Shown one piece after another: positions 1-5,813 of a stretch of DNA of 21,886 nucleotides. A program made the position numbers and the translations under genes. The stretch lies in IMG/VR virus record IMGVR_UViG_3300036398_001269, positions 1 through 21,886 of that record. One strand, written 5' to 3'. Under the pieces are notes generated by a model. It saw only the letters and a list, made by a program, of their open reading frames with translations. It searched no databases and had not been told where the DNA came from. Position 1 is the first letter of the stretch. Each line of letters starts with the position of its first letter. The stretch comes from a virus.

Positions 1-67
1 AATAGGACGTGTATTTTTCGACCTCTTTGTAATTACATTCAAGGTATTTATCGAGCAACGTCTTCAT
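1..67 (-). CDS. 5' end of an unidentified phage gene, cut by the window edge
   Basis: An ATG at 67 opens a frame that stays open to base 1 and encodes 22 residues beginning MKTLLDKYLE. It overlaps the last 20 bases of the gene ending at 48, which fits the tight packing of this cluster. Too little is visible to assign a function. The start is inferred from the overlap pattern alone. Confidence 0.5.
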   Translation of the reverse strand, partial: MKTLLDKYLECNYKEVEKYTSY

Positions 68-254
68 ACCACGTTAAAAAGTCCTTAATGTAAATCTTTC
101 GGTAAACCATACCACACATACAGTTGTCCTCAGACCCGTTTAAAACACGATTTCTAATCTTTTGAAACTGTTTCGCAACCGACTTTGAATAACGTGTTGT
201 TTCAGGAAGTGAACGAACCATTTCTATAAACTTAATTTCAGCCTCTGTAAACAT
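48..254 (-). CDS. Small hypothetical phage protein (68 aa)
   Basis: The start MFTEAEIKFIEMVRSL at 254 is chosen. The open frame reaches further up to 341, but those extra residues read the upstream membrane-protein gene out of frame. An ATG at 221 would remove the 31-base overlap with that gene and is possible. The protein is basic in its middle (RYSKSVAKQFQKIRNRV), has two cysteines in a CMCG motif near residue 46, and ends in an aromatic-rich stretch. There is no signal peptide or membrane segment. It is the penultimate gene of a four-gene run that starts at 594. I do not recognise the family. Confidence 0.55.
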   Translation of the reverse strand: MFTEAEIKFIEMVRSLPETTRYSKSVAKQFQKIRNRVLNGSEDNCMCGMVYRKIYIKDFLTWYEDVAR

Positions 255-481
255 AGATTTAAAATAAAGGTAAGTAAAGATACCAAACAAGCGGTGAAAA
301 CGTCTCCAGTGTACGCAAAAGCACTCCAAAACGCAACGCATTTAATACAAGACAAACCGCCGTGAATCCAATTTAGATAAAAAGACGGTTTAAACTGTCC
401 GAAAAGGTAATCAATAAAATAGTGGATTGGTTCAAATTCGCACCACCACCACGCAAAGGATATTAAATAAACTATTGTCAT
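224..481 (-). CDS. Small integral membrane protein, possibly DUF1360-like (85 aa)
   Basis: The protein has hydrophobic aromatic stretches at about residues 2-14 and 58-80. A central CIKCVAFW motif resembles the CxxC-x2-FW signature I associate with DUF1360-type membrane proteins. That family link is a weak inference. The start overlaps the stop of the upstream 38-aa gene as ATGA, suggesting coupled translation. It is probably an accessory early protein in the host inner membrane, and its role is unknown. Confidence 0.6.
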   Translation of the reverse strand: MTIVYLISFAWWWCEFEPIHYFIDYLFGQFKPSFYLNWIHGGLSCIKCVAFWSAFAYTGDVFTACLVSLLTFILNLCLQRLKLSL

Positions 482-594
482 TCGTCAGGGTTTAGTTCAC
501 GTTCAATTTTCTTCGTTTTTTGAACACGTCGTCTTTTTCGTGCATCATTTTGACGAAAATTTAAACATAAAAGTTTTTTAAGTAATCGGTTCAT
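478..594 (-). CDS. Tiny highly basic protein (38 aa)
   Basis: The frame runs from an ATG at 594 to TGA at 478-480, and its stop overlaps the next start (ATGA). The product begins MNRLLKKLLCLNF and has a very basic middle (ARKRRRVQKTKKIERE), so nucleic-acid binding is plausible. It lies just downstream of the terminator at 609-640. A TATATTTG sequence sits 6 bases before the ATG but has no matching upstream element. Support is the overlap with a likely real gene and the biased composition. No family is recognised. Confidence 0.45.
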   Translation of the reverse strand: MNRLLKKLLCLNFRQNDARKRRRVQKTKKIERELNPDE

Positions 595-608
595 TGGTTC
601 AAATATAT

Positions 609-640
609 AAAAAAAATAAACCCCTCCGTTAAGAAGGGGC
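609..640 (-). terminator. Intrinsic terminator
   Basis: Read on the minus strand, a GCCCCT/AGGGG-type stem (plus-strand arms 621-625 and 635-639) with a 9-base loop is followed by TTTATTTTTTTT. It lies after the 46-aa gene ending at 676 and before the basic 38-aa gene. The stem is short (5 bp), so strength is uncertain. Confidence 0.65.
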
Positions 641-675
641 AAATTTAGAATCTTACGACTCTTTGTTAGTGGATT

Positions 676-816
676 TCAAGTGTAAATATACAACTTTTTT
701 AATTCTTTTAACTTTTTTTTAAAATCTTCAGCGTCTTTAAGTTGAATTCTTACTGCTATTGTCGTAGTTGGTTCGCCTTTTTTACGTCCCGAGTTTTCTC
801 TTTTACCGCCTCGCAT
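676..816 (-). CDS. Small GRKKGEPT-type putative DNA-binding protein (46 aa)
   Basis: The frame opens at 816, one base after the stop of the zinc-ribbon gene, and ends at TGA 676-678. The N-terminus MRGGKRENSGRKKGEPT matches a motif common at the start of small phage DNA-binding proteins and terminase small subunits. The following TTTIAVRIQLKDAEDFKKKL could form a ribbon-helix-helix strand and helix. At 46 aa it is too short to be a complete terminase small subunit. A small regulator is the better guess, but unproven. Confidence 0.6.
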   Translation of the reverse strand: MRGGKRENSGRKKGEPTTTIAVRIQLKDAEDFKKKLKELKKLYIYT

Positions 817-817
817 C

Positions 818-1174
818 TTAAAATTTATAAAATCTTTTTATTTCGTGTAATTGTAGCCACTCTTCGTGCAACTCTTTTGATAATGTAGATAAATCATAAC
901 CTTTCAAACTACATTCCTCAATTAAAGGAGTTAAATAATCAATTCTTAAATTAACTCTTTGTTGCCAATATTCGTATTGATGTCTTCTTATTTCATCCTC
1001 AATTTTTGTAGTTGGATTTAATATCATTTCTAAATGTTCAAAATCTTTTTTCTCCACTTGTTTTACTGGTTTTAATTTGCATTTATGCCATTGAGTAGGG
1101 TGCTTTTGTTTGCTTGTATACAAAATCTCCTTATTACACTTTTTGCACTTGTATATATGTGTAGTAAAACCCAT
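818..1174 (-). CDS. Zinc-ribbon protein of unknown role (118 aa)
   Basis: The N-terminus carries CKKC at residues 10-13 and HKC near residues 30-32, a candidate zinc-binding knuckle. A predominantly helical, charged remainder is rich in Glu, Lys, Leu and Trp. No catalytic motif is visible. It begins 24 bases after the 50-aa gene's stop, just beyond a terminator, so its transcription may depend on readthrough. I do not recognise the family. Confidence 0.6.
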   Translation of the reverse strand: MGFTTHIYKCKKCNKEILYTSKQKHPTQWHKCKLKPVKQVEKKDFEHLEMILNPTTKIEDEIRRHQYEYWQQRVNLRIDYLTPLIEECSLKGYDLSTLSKELHEEWLQLHEIKRFYKF

Positions 1175-1179
1175 ACCCT

Positions 1180-1207
1180 AAAAATTAAAAGGGCTAATTA
1201 AAGCCCT
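1180..1207 (-). terminator. Intrinsic terminator of the 50-aa gene
   Basis: On the minus strand AGGGCT (1202-1207) pairs with AGCCCT (1190-1195) around a TTAATT loop, and the U-rich run TTTTAATTTTT follows. The stop codon of the 50-aa gene (1198-1200) sits inside the loop. With the promoter at 1391-1421 it closes a monocistronic unit. Confidence 0.75.
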
Positions 1208-1350
1208 AGGTTTTTTCTAAATGTTTCTTGTACTATTTGCTTAGCTTGTTCTTCTGTGAATCCAAAGCTTCTAGCTTCGTTTACTTTTTGAATGTAGAAT
1301 GATTTAAGTTCTTCTGTTGTCATTCCAATTAATTTTGCTACTGTTTCCAT
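1198..1350 (-). CDS. Small acidic-helical protein with its own promoter and terminator (50 aa)
   Basis: The start is METVAKLIGM at 1350. The frame is open to 1500, but the extra codons would read through the promoter at 1391-1421 and into the NinG gene. The protein is short and probably all-helical (TTEELKSFYIQKVNEARS, then FTEEQAKQIVQETF), without a signal or membrane segment. It is the only gene between a consensus promoter and a hairpin terminator, so it is probably expressed independently of the replication operon and perhaps abundantly. Its promoter is nearly identical to that of the early operon. Function is unknown; a small regulator or host-takeover protein is speculative. Confidence 0.7.
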   Translation of the reverse strand: METVAKLIGMTTEELKSFYIQKVNEARSFGFTEEQAKQIVQETFRKNLGL

Positions 1351-1390
1351 TTCTCTCTTTTTTTTATAGTTCTGTGCCTTATTGACCTTA

Positions 1391-1421
1391 CAAAGGTACA
1401 CAAGTTTTTGATACTTGCAAA
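1391..1421 (-). promoter_or_regulatory. Bacteroidota-type promoter of the 50-aa gene
   Basis: On the minus strand TTTG (1421-1418), a 19-base spacer and TACCTTTG (1398-1391) match the Bacteroidota primary sigma consensus TTTG-N17-23-TAnnTTTG. An A/T-rich tract lies upstream. The spacer contains an inverted repeat, CAAGT-ATCAAAA-ACTTG, that could be an operator. It lies inside the end of the NinG gene. Confidence 0.85.
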
Positions 1422-1427
1422 CTTTTT

Positions 1428-1961
1428 TCAAATATTTTTTAATTTTTTTATTTTTTCCTTGTAAACCGTGTTTATTTCTTGGAGTTCTTCGATAGTCCAT
1501 TTCTTTGTTACGTGTGCGAGTTCGTGTAATTGTAGCAACCTTTCGCCTCCTATTCGTTTTTCGATACCGATTTGATAGTTTAGAAGGTTACCGCTTAAGA
1601 ACTGGTTGCATTTTTCGCATTGAAGATGAACGTTGTCTTCGTTGAATCTTAAATTAGAGTGTCCTCCAGCGCTAAAATAATGCCCTGCGTTTATTTTCTT
1701 CGGTTTCTGTTCGCACGAAATACACATTTTACCCTTATCTCTTTCCCTTATGAACTTGTTGAAAGTCTGTTGAGCTATCTTGAGCCAGTCTGAAGCAGTC
1801 ATCAATTCCTTTTTTAACTTCGTCTTTTTGGCTTTCCATTTCTTCAACTCTTTTTCTTTAATCATTTCTTTGACGCATAAGTCGTGAAAACAATTCTTTT
1901 GAAGTGAGTTGTAAGGAGTAAACTGATTACCGCAGTATTTGCATTTCTTTTGTTTAGTCAT
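1428..1961 (-). CDS. ninG: NinG-like (Rap) recombination nuclease
   Basis: The protein is 177 aa, near the size of lambda NinG. An N-terminal zinc-binding cluster (C7, C10, C24, C29) is followed by a lysine-rich helix. The core has CxxC at 80-83, the NinG signature GHYFSAGG (93-100), and NVHLQCEKCNQ with C115 and C118. NinG/Rap proteins are structure-specific endonucleases that act on branched recombination intermediates. It sits in the same operon as the ERF annealing protein and exonuclease. Its start overlaps the end of the upstream 85-aa gene by 8 bases, and its 3' end contains the next promoter. Confidence 0.88.
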   Translation of the reverse strand: MTKQKKCKYCGNQFTPYNSLQKNCFHDLCVKEMIKEKELKKWKAKKTKLKKELMTASDWLKIAQQTFNKFIRERDKGKMCISCEQKPKKINAGHYFSAGGHSNLRFNEDNVHLQCEKCNQFLSGNLLNYQIGIEKRIGGERLLQLHELAHVTKKWTIEELQEINTVYKEKIKKLKNI

Positions 1962-2211
1962 ATACCTCTTTATAATCGGTTAGTTTTTTTTGTGTTTCAA
2001 GTAGTTCTATTTGCATTGACATTAACTTATTGGACAACGCTCTGTTTTCTTTTACCAATGTGTTCAAAACGTCTTTAATCTGTTCGAGTTCGTCTTGTTG
2101 TTGTACGATACCTTCCGCCCGTTTTGGCTCTAAACGCTTTCTAAACTCGAATTTATTCCAAAGTGAGTTAAGGTTTATATAAGCGAGTTGTATTTTTATT
2201 TCTTTATCCAT
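1954..2211 (-). CDS. Small coiled-coil protein (85 aa)
   Basis: The N-terminal part is mixed. Residues about 35-80 are a continuous Glu/Gln/Lys/Leu-rich helix with heptad-like spacing (QQQDELEQIKDVLNTLVKEN), predicting a coiled-coil dimer. The start overlaps the stop of the unlisted 59-aa gene as ATGGATAA. Gene order between ATPase and NinG suggests a replication or recombination accessory. No family is recognised. Confidence 0.6.
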   Translation of the reverse strand: MDKEIKIQLAYINLNSLWNKFEFRKRLEPKRAEGIVQQQDELEQIKDVLNTLVKENRALSNKLMSMQIELLETQKKLTDYKEVYD

Positions 2212-2383
2212 AGTTATAGTTTAGGAATTCGTCTTTTGTAACTCGTTTAACGTCCATTACTTTTTTTTCAATGGTAAAGGATATTACAAACTTCGAGTTT
2301 TGTTCTTTCAATAGGTCGCACAAAAGCAAACCAGCATCGATGTCGTTAATAGACCAGTTTATTATAAAATATTTTTCTTCCAT
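2204..2383 (-). CDS. Small hypothetical protein between ATPase and coiled-coil genes (59 aa)
   Basis: The frame opens at ATG 2383, two bases after the ATPase gene's stop, and closes at TAA 2204-2206 inside the next gene's start. The product begins MEEKYFIINWSINDIDAGLL and shows alternating hydrophobic strands with charged turns, so a small alpha/beta protein is likely. Tight coupling on both sides is the main evidence. Its function is not recognised. Confidence 0.65.
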   Translation of the reverse strand: MEEKYFIINWSINDIDAGLLLCDLLKEQNSKFVISFTIEKKVMDVKRVTKDEFLNYNYG

Positions 2384-2385
2384 AG

Positions 2386-3279
2386 TTAAAAGGGTAAATC
2401 AAAATTAGTATTTCTTTTTATTTCGTGTTTTTGTTGCAACGGGTTAACGCCACCTATCGTAAAACCTTTACCGAAATTATAATCAAATAAAAGTGGTTGG
2501 TTTAACTCAGTTTGTTGTCCCCCAGTGTCACGGTCTTTAATTTTCTCAACATCTATCATTGTAAAATATTTCATTGATTCGTGTTTTACAAGTCTGTGGA
2601 TTACAAGCATATCGTCGCAACGATTTAAAAACGGTTTACCGCCTTCAATATGCGCTTTCAATGGTGGTTTAAGGTGTCCGTTCCAAACGTGGTCTTGAGG
2701 GTATAGCATCGAAGTTCGTCCACTTTCGCTTGTTGGGTGTGTTGAAATGTACAAAGTCTTATTTGTACGGTTGCAGAAATCTCTTGTCGTGTTTAAGAAC
2801 TCGTAATTGTCGCTGTGTTGCATACCTCGATTTAATCCAGTGAACGGGTCAATAAAAGCAACGTCGCATTCTTGAGTTTCAATAATCTTTAACATCTCTT
2901 GAGGTGTGTACATTTGTTCGTTGCTTACAAATTTAAACCATTGCTCAATAATCTTGTTATAAGTTAGTATTTCGTCTTTTGAAAGGTCGCTAAATTTATT
3001 ACCTGAATACATTTGAATTAAGTCCCTCATCACTTGACCGCTTGAGTTTTCACCCATCCACAAAACGAACTTCAAATTGTGTTTAACAGCCAAACAAAGA
3101 AAGTACCACAGCATAAAATAAGATTTACCGACGTTGTCGTGTCCAAGAACTATGTTTAGTTGCTTTCGCTTGAAACGAATATAATCGTCTAAAACGCACC
3201 CTATACCAAGACCCATCGAAATTTTACCGTCTTTGTAATCGAGTAGGTAGTTTGTGCTATGTCCGTCGTTTAAAATCAT
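2386..3279 (-). CDS. RecA/DnaB-fold replicative ATPase (helicase candidate)
   Basis: The protein is 297 aa, a single RecA-like domain. Walker A is GHDNVGKS at residues 46-53, a likely catalytic Glu lies in WMGENSS (74-80), and Walker B is CDVAFIDPF (138-146) with D144. A following strand ISTHPTSE (178-185) resembles the sensor region of DnaB/RepA-type hexameric helicases. It lacks the N-terminal primase-binding domain of full DnaB, so it is closer to RepA-like or phage DnaB-like C-terminal ATPases. It overlaps the initiator-like gene by 4 bases, the classic initiator/helicase pairing of phages. Helicase activity is inferred from fold and context. Confidence 0.82.
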   Translation of the reverse strand: MILNDGHSTNYLLDYKDGKISMGLGIGCVLDDYIRFKRKQLNIVLGHDNVGKSYFMLWYFLCLAVKHNLKFVLWMGENSSGQVMRDLIQMYSGNKFSDLSKDEILTYNKIIEQWFKFVSNEQMYTPQEMLKIIETQECDVAFIDPFTGLNRGMQHSDNYEFLNTTRDFCNRTNKTLYISTHPTSESGRTSMLYPQDHVWNGHLKPPLKAHIEGGKPFLNRCDDMLVIHRLVKHESMKYFTMIDVEKIKDRDTGGQQTELNQPLLFDYNFGKGFTIGGVNPLQQKHEIKRNTNFDLPF

Positions 3280-3851
3280 TTGTAAGCGTTTACTTGTTTC
3301 ATTACATTTTCGTAGAAAAGCTGGTCATTCGACTTTTGTTGTTTAGTAAGTTCTAAAGAACTTTTTTCCCACGTCCTTACACACGCTTTCCAATCCTTCA
3401 TTTTATTCTTACCAACTAACCAACCGTTGCTTGTATAGTAGTTAACAAACTTTTCAGCATCAACACCCTTCCCACGTTCTAAACAATAATTACTAACTTC
3501 TTGCAAAGAAGGTATTATAAACCTCTTATTTACATTAACATTATCATTTACATTTACATTAACATTTACATTGCCTTCTATTTTGCTTTCAACTTGCTTG
3601 TCTTTTGCTTCTGTTTTGCTTTCAACTTGCTTCAATTTAGGTTTTTTTCCGTTATGGTATTTCTTTACGTTTGCATCGATTTGAGGTTTAATCAAAGTGA
3701 ATAAAGATTTAGCCATTGCATCCGTAAAAGTAGGTTCTTTAAAATCCAAACCATAAATAAAAATAGCATCGTAAACCTGTGCTTTTGTTGTTTCTGTCAT
3801 TCCGTCTAAACTTTCGTAAAAGCTACGGTAAAAAATCATTGAATCTCGCAT
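3276..3851 (-). CDS. Replication initiator or helicase-loader candidate with DUF6291-like N-terminus
   Basis: The protein is 191 aa. Residues 1-65 (MIFYRSFYESLDGM, VYDAIFIYGLDF, LIKPQIDANVKKY) look like the DUF6291/DnaD-associated helical domain seen in phage replication proteins. A low-complexity linker (about 70-108) follows, with two KQVESK units and an Asn-Val repeat. The C-terminal 80 residues (PSLQEVSNYCLERG to WKACVRTWEKS) resemble the DnaD-like tail of replisome organisers. The gene is 4 bases from the ATPase gene, so the pair probably recruits the helicase to the origin. The linker DNA consists of hexanucleotide repeats and could be part of the origin. Confidence 0.7.
   Translation of the reverse strand: MRDSMIFYRSFYESLDGMTETTKAQVYDAIFIYGLDFKEPTFTDAMAKSLFTLIKPQIDANVKKYHNGKKPKLKQVESKTEAKDKQVESKIEGNVNVNVNVNDNVNVNKRFIIPSLQEVSNYCLERGKGVDAEKFVNYYTSNGWLVGKNKMKDWKACVRTWEKSSLELTKQQKSNDQLFYENVMKQVNAYK
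3529..3570. repeat. Hexanucleotide repeat array inside the initiator-like gene
   Basis: Seven consecutive 6-base units of the pattern TTTACA, TTAACA or TTATCA (plus strand) encode an Asn-Val repeat in the protein linker. The tract is very A/T-rich and flanked by a further AT-rich stretch. It may be simple slippage in a linker, or iteron-like sites of a replication origin placed in the initiator gene, as in lambda O. Confidence 0.85.
3581..3632. repeat. 19-bp direct repeat in the initiator linker
   Basis: The 19-base sequence ttttgctttcaacttgctt occurs at 3581-3599 and again at 3614-3632, a period of 33 bases (11 codons). It encodes the repeated KQVESK peptide of the linker. It lies next to the hexanucleotide array. 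Confidence 0.9.
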
Positions 3852-3985
3852 TTTTTTAATTTTAGTGCAACAAAAAACCCGACCATTTTACTCGCGGGTC
3901 TCACTTCGCTTTCAAATAATCGGGTAATAACTTCTTTTAAGTTCTATATTGTGAGACCGAACCTACTAAATAATAGTATAAAAAG
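3852..3985 (-). promoter_or_regulatory. Structured leader, attenuator-like, before the initiator/ATPase genes
   Basis: This 134-base gap carries competing pairings. GGTCTCAC/GTGAGACC is a perfect 8-bp stem (plus 3897-3904 with 3951-3958). AGACCCG/CGGGTTT is a terminator stem followed by T6 on the minus strand (plus 3895-3901 with 3875-3881). ACCCGA/TCGGGT is a 6-bp stem (plus 3920-3925 with 3877-3882). The first and second share bases 3897-3901, and the second and third share 3877-3881, so they exclude each other as in an antiterminator/terminator switch. A small inverted repeat, TACTA-TTATT-TAGTA, lies at 3964-3978. No coding frame is visible. Confidence 0.6.
3872..3901 (-). terminator. Terminator hairpin within the leader
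   Basis: On the minus strand the arm AGACCCG, a 13-base loop and CGGGTTT lead directly into a T6 run. The stem has one G-U pair. It lies 21 bases before the initiator-like start, where a constitutive terminator would shut off the replication pair. Conditional formation is therefore more likely. Confidence 0.6.
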
Positions 3986-4231
3986 TTAAAGTGTTTTTTT
4001 TCTATCGCAATATTTTTGCCATTCATCCATAGTCCACACTTCAAAGACTAATTTTGGATGAAGGTCTAACCGTTTAATAGCGTCTTCTTTAGAGTATGCT
4101 TGGACAATAAAGTAATCAACTTTGTTTTCAATCCAAGTGTAAACCCTAAACGGACGCTTAAAAGGGTACGTCAAACACGCTTTCTTCTTTCTTGAAAGGT
4201 TCGGATAGTTTAGCACTAAAGAATTTTCCAT
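3986..4231 (-). CDS. Small hypothetical phage protein, start uncertain (up to 81 aa)
   Basis: The recognisable part is RPFRVYTWIENKVDYFIVQAYSKEDAIKRL onward (from about residue 26), an alpha/beta pattern seen in small early phage proteins. The ATG at 4231 gives a 74-base overlap with the preceding gene in another frame, and its first 19 residues look like out-of-frame translation. A TTG start at 4174 would cut the overlap to 17 bases and is preferred by the protein pattern. The stop is followed by the structured leader. Function is unknown. Confidence 0.55.
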   Translation of the reverse strand: MENSLVLNYPNLSRKKKACLTYPFKRPFRVYTWIENKVDYFIVQAYSKEDAIKRLDLHPKLVFEVWTMDEWQKYCDRKKTL

Positions 4232-4367
4232 TTTCTGTTTCTTTTACCCATAAAGCAATTTCGATTTCTTCGCCTTTCCAGTTAAGCTTTCCCTTGTATC
4301 CTGGCTGCGCATCTGTCGTCTTTTTGTCGTTCTTGAATATTGCTCCCGTGTTTTCTCTTTGTTCCAT
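4158..4367 (-). CDS. DUF736-like small protein (69 aa)
   Basis: NTGAIFKNDKKTTDAQPGYKG (residues 6-26), GEEIEIALWVKET and GKFFSAKLSEPF follow the beta-rich pattern of small DUF736-like or OB-like phage proteins next to recombination genes. A role in binding single-stranded DNA or assisting recombination is an inference from the neighbourhood only. It starts 27 bases after the 70-aa gene with the A-rich leader AAAACAAAAAACG. Confidence 0.65.
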   Translation of the reverse strand: MEQRENTGAIFKNDKKTTDAQPGYKGKLNWKGEEIEIALWVKETENGKFFSAKLSEPFKKEESVFDVPF

Positions 4368-4393
4368 CGTTTTTTGTTTTAAATTTAAGTAAA

Positions 4394-4606
4394 TTATTTT
4401 AATTCTCGTTTAAGTTTTTCAATGTAAAGTGTCGCATCCATCAACTCCTCTTGCAAGTGGTTTAACCATCCTAACAAATCAACGTCGGTTCGGTCTAAAT
4501 TAGTTCCGTATTTCTGTTGCCCGAGTTTTGACCGTTCCCAATATTTGCCGAGTACCGCAATTAAAACGGTGTCTTCGTGTTGTATGCTTTCGTTTGTTAT
4601 GTTCAT
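4394..4606 (-). CDS. Small MazG-like helical protein (70 aa)
   Basis: The segment KYGTNLDRTDVDLLGWLNHL followed by QEELMDATLYIEKLKREL resembles the helical, acidic E-E-x-x-D/A core of small phage MazG-like or nucleotide-pyrophosphohydrolase-like proteins. The first EExxE helix of a complete MazG is missing, so enzymatic activity is doubtful. It overlaps the exonuclease gene by 4 bases. Assignment is a pattern match by eye. Confidence 0.6.
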   Translation of the reverse strand: MNITNESIQHEDTVLIAVLGKYWERSKLGQQKYGTNLDRTDVDLLGWLNHLQEELMDATLYIEKLKRELK

Positions 4607-5268
4607 TTTATCAATTCATTAAAATAGGTTCGACAATGTTCTATTCGTGTTTTCATCTCGTTAACTACGCCCTCATTGTATTCAACGTGAAAGGCTTTTA
4701 CTCTTCGGTCTTTCGATATATGGTCGAAATTATGAATAGACATAACATCTCGAATAGTTTCTTCAGAGGGTTCAATTTCGTATTTTCCCCACGCGGTTCT
4801 TCGTATTTCATCGTTGACAATTTCTTCTGGTGTGTTAATTAAACAATAACTAATTAAAGCGTTCTTCTTACCGGTGAGCCACATATAACCCATAACTTGG
4901 TAATAATAGTCTTTGTTGGGTAATTCACTTTCAAAGAACGGGAACGTGTCACCTGACCAACTACTTTTAACGTCAATTACTAAAGACGAGGTGATAATGT
5001 CGGGAGTTCCTTTAATGTAGTCGTTCTCGAAATACTCGTCGTTCTTGGTTAAAAACTCGAATCCTAAAACCTCCTCAGTGAGTTCGATTGCTTTCTCTTC
5101 GACTTCGTTTCCTTTGTCAGTGTAACGGCTTTTAAACACCTTTTTAATACCGAACAAATGTTCCTTCGCAAGTTCTTCGACGTATGTTTTCGCAGTTTGA
5201 CTTAACACCTCAGATTTACTCCGAGGTGCTGTCATTATTTTTCCTAATTGTGAGCAACGTATTTTCAT
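4603..5268 (-). CDS. YqaJ/lambda-type recombination exonuclease
   Basis: The protein is 221 aa. It shows GNEVEEKAIEL (53-63), KGTPDII with D90, VIDVKS with D99 and K101, and YYQVMGYMWLTG (122-133). Together these form the PD-(D/E)xK nuclease core of the YqaJ/lambda Exo superfamily. Such enzymes resect double-strand ends 5' to 3' to load an annealing protein. It overlaps the ERF gene by 4 bases, forming a two-component recombination cassette comparable to lambda exo/bet. All core acidic and Lys residues appear intact. Confidence 0.88.
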   Translation of the reverse strand: MKIRCSQLGKIMTAPRSKSEVLSQTAKTYVEELAKEHLFGIKKVFKSRYTDKGNEVEEKAIELTEEVLGFEFLTKNDEYFENDYIKGTPDIITSSLVIDVKSSWSGDTFPFFESELPNKDYYYQVMGYMWLTGKKNALISYCLINTPEEIVNDEIRRTAWGKYEIEPSEETIRDVMSIHNFDHISKDRRVKAFHVEYNEGVVNEMKTRIEHCRTYFNELIK

Positions 5269-5801
5269 AGTTCTAATAATTTTTTAACTTGCTCATTTGT
5301 TAAAGCAAAATCATTGATTAATTTATCCCTTCTTACTAATCCATTTTTAACAGCGTCAAGAGCCTTTGTAAACCTTTCATCATTTAATGGTTGTCTGTTT
5401 GGATTTATAGCTTGTGAAGCCGTGTTTGCATCGTCGTCTACAGCTTGTAAACTTAAAAGTGACTGCAAAGTGTATCGTCTGTAATAAGTAACTGCGCTAC
5501 CTATCTTTTGAGGGTCGGTAATTTCGGGTAACTTCATACAACTTTCGCATATTTCAGCGCTATCAATGTCAACTATTCGACTATAAACATAACCGTCCTC
5601 AATAGGTTGTAATAATAAAAGTCTGTTTTCTAATAAGATAGGCTCGACTTCCTCAATTAAAGCGTTAATGTCTGCGTAATTGTTTTTAAAGTGTGGATTT
5701 TTAGCGTTCTTCGCTACTTTCTTAATTGATTGCTTTGCGTTGTGCAACTTTTGAAGGAATGTTAAAGCCGCAGCTTCAACGGTTGTTTCTTGTTTTTTCA
5801 T
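5265..5801 (-). CDS. erf: ERF-family single-strand annealing protein
   Basis: The protein is 178 aa. The N-terminal half has the ERF hallmarks: KNPHFKNNYADINALIEEVE (34-53), the region IGSAVTYYRRYTLQSLLSL (100-118), and VDDDANTAS. ERF proteins promote annealing of complementary single strands during phage recombination and circularisation. The C-terminal tail (about 140-178) is short and helical. It precedes the exonuclease gene with a 4-base overlap. Its start is preceded by the A-rich leader TAAAAACAAAATAAA. Confidence 0.92.
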   Translation of the reverse strand: MKKQETTVEAAALTFLQKLHNAKQSIKKVAKNAKNPHFKNNYADINALIEEVEPILLENRLLLLQPIEDGYVYSRIVDIDSAEICESCMKLPEITDPQKIGSAVTYYRRYTLQSLLSLQAVDDDANTASQAINPNRQPLNDERFTKALDAVKNGLVRRDKLINDFALTNEQVKKLLEL

Positions 5802-5813
5802 TTTATTTTGTTT

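Noticed and set aside
254-341. Upstream extension of the 68-aa gene to 341
   Set aside because: The added residues read the membrane-protein gene out of frame, and the downstream start gives the natural protein.
596-604. ggttcaaat as a tRNA T-arm
   Set aside because: No acceptor stem, D-arm or anticodon arm can be built around it.
600-647. TAnnTTTG matches at 600-607 and 640-647 (minus) as promoters
   Set aside because: No TTTG lies at the right spacing upstream, and the region is AT-rich, so chance matches are expected.
1351-1500. Upstream extension of the 50-aa gene to 1500
   Set aside because: It would translate the promoter at 1391-1421 and part of the NinG gene; the transcript starts below it.
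3529-3570. CRISPR-like or transposon-end interpretation of the hexanucleotide array
   Set aside because: The units are 6 bases without spacers and remain in frame in a coding linker.
3501-3704. Plus-strand open frame antisense to the initiator-like gene
   Set aside because: Its Ile/Tyr and Phe-rich sequence is the reverse reading of the hexanucleotide and lysine-rich linker; no leader or neighbour supports it.
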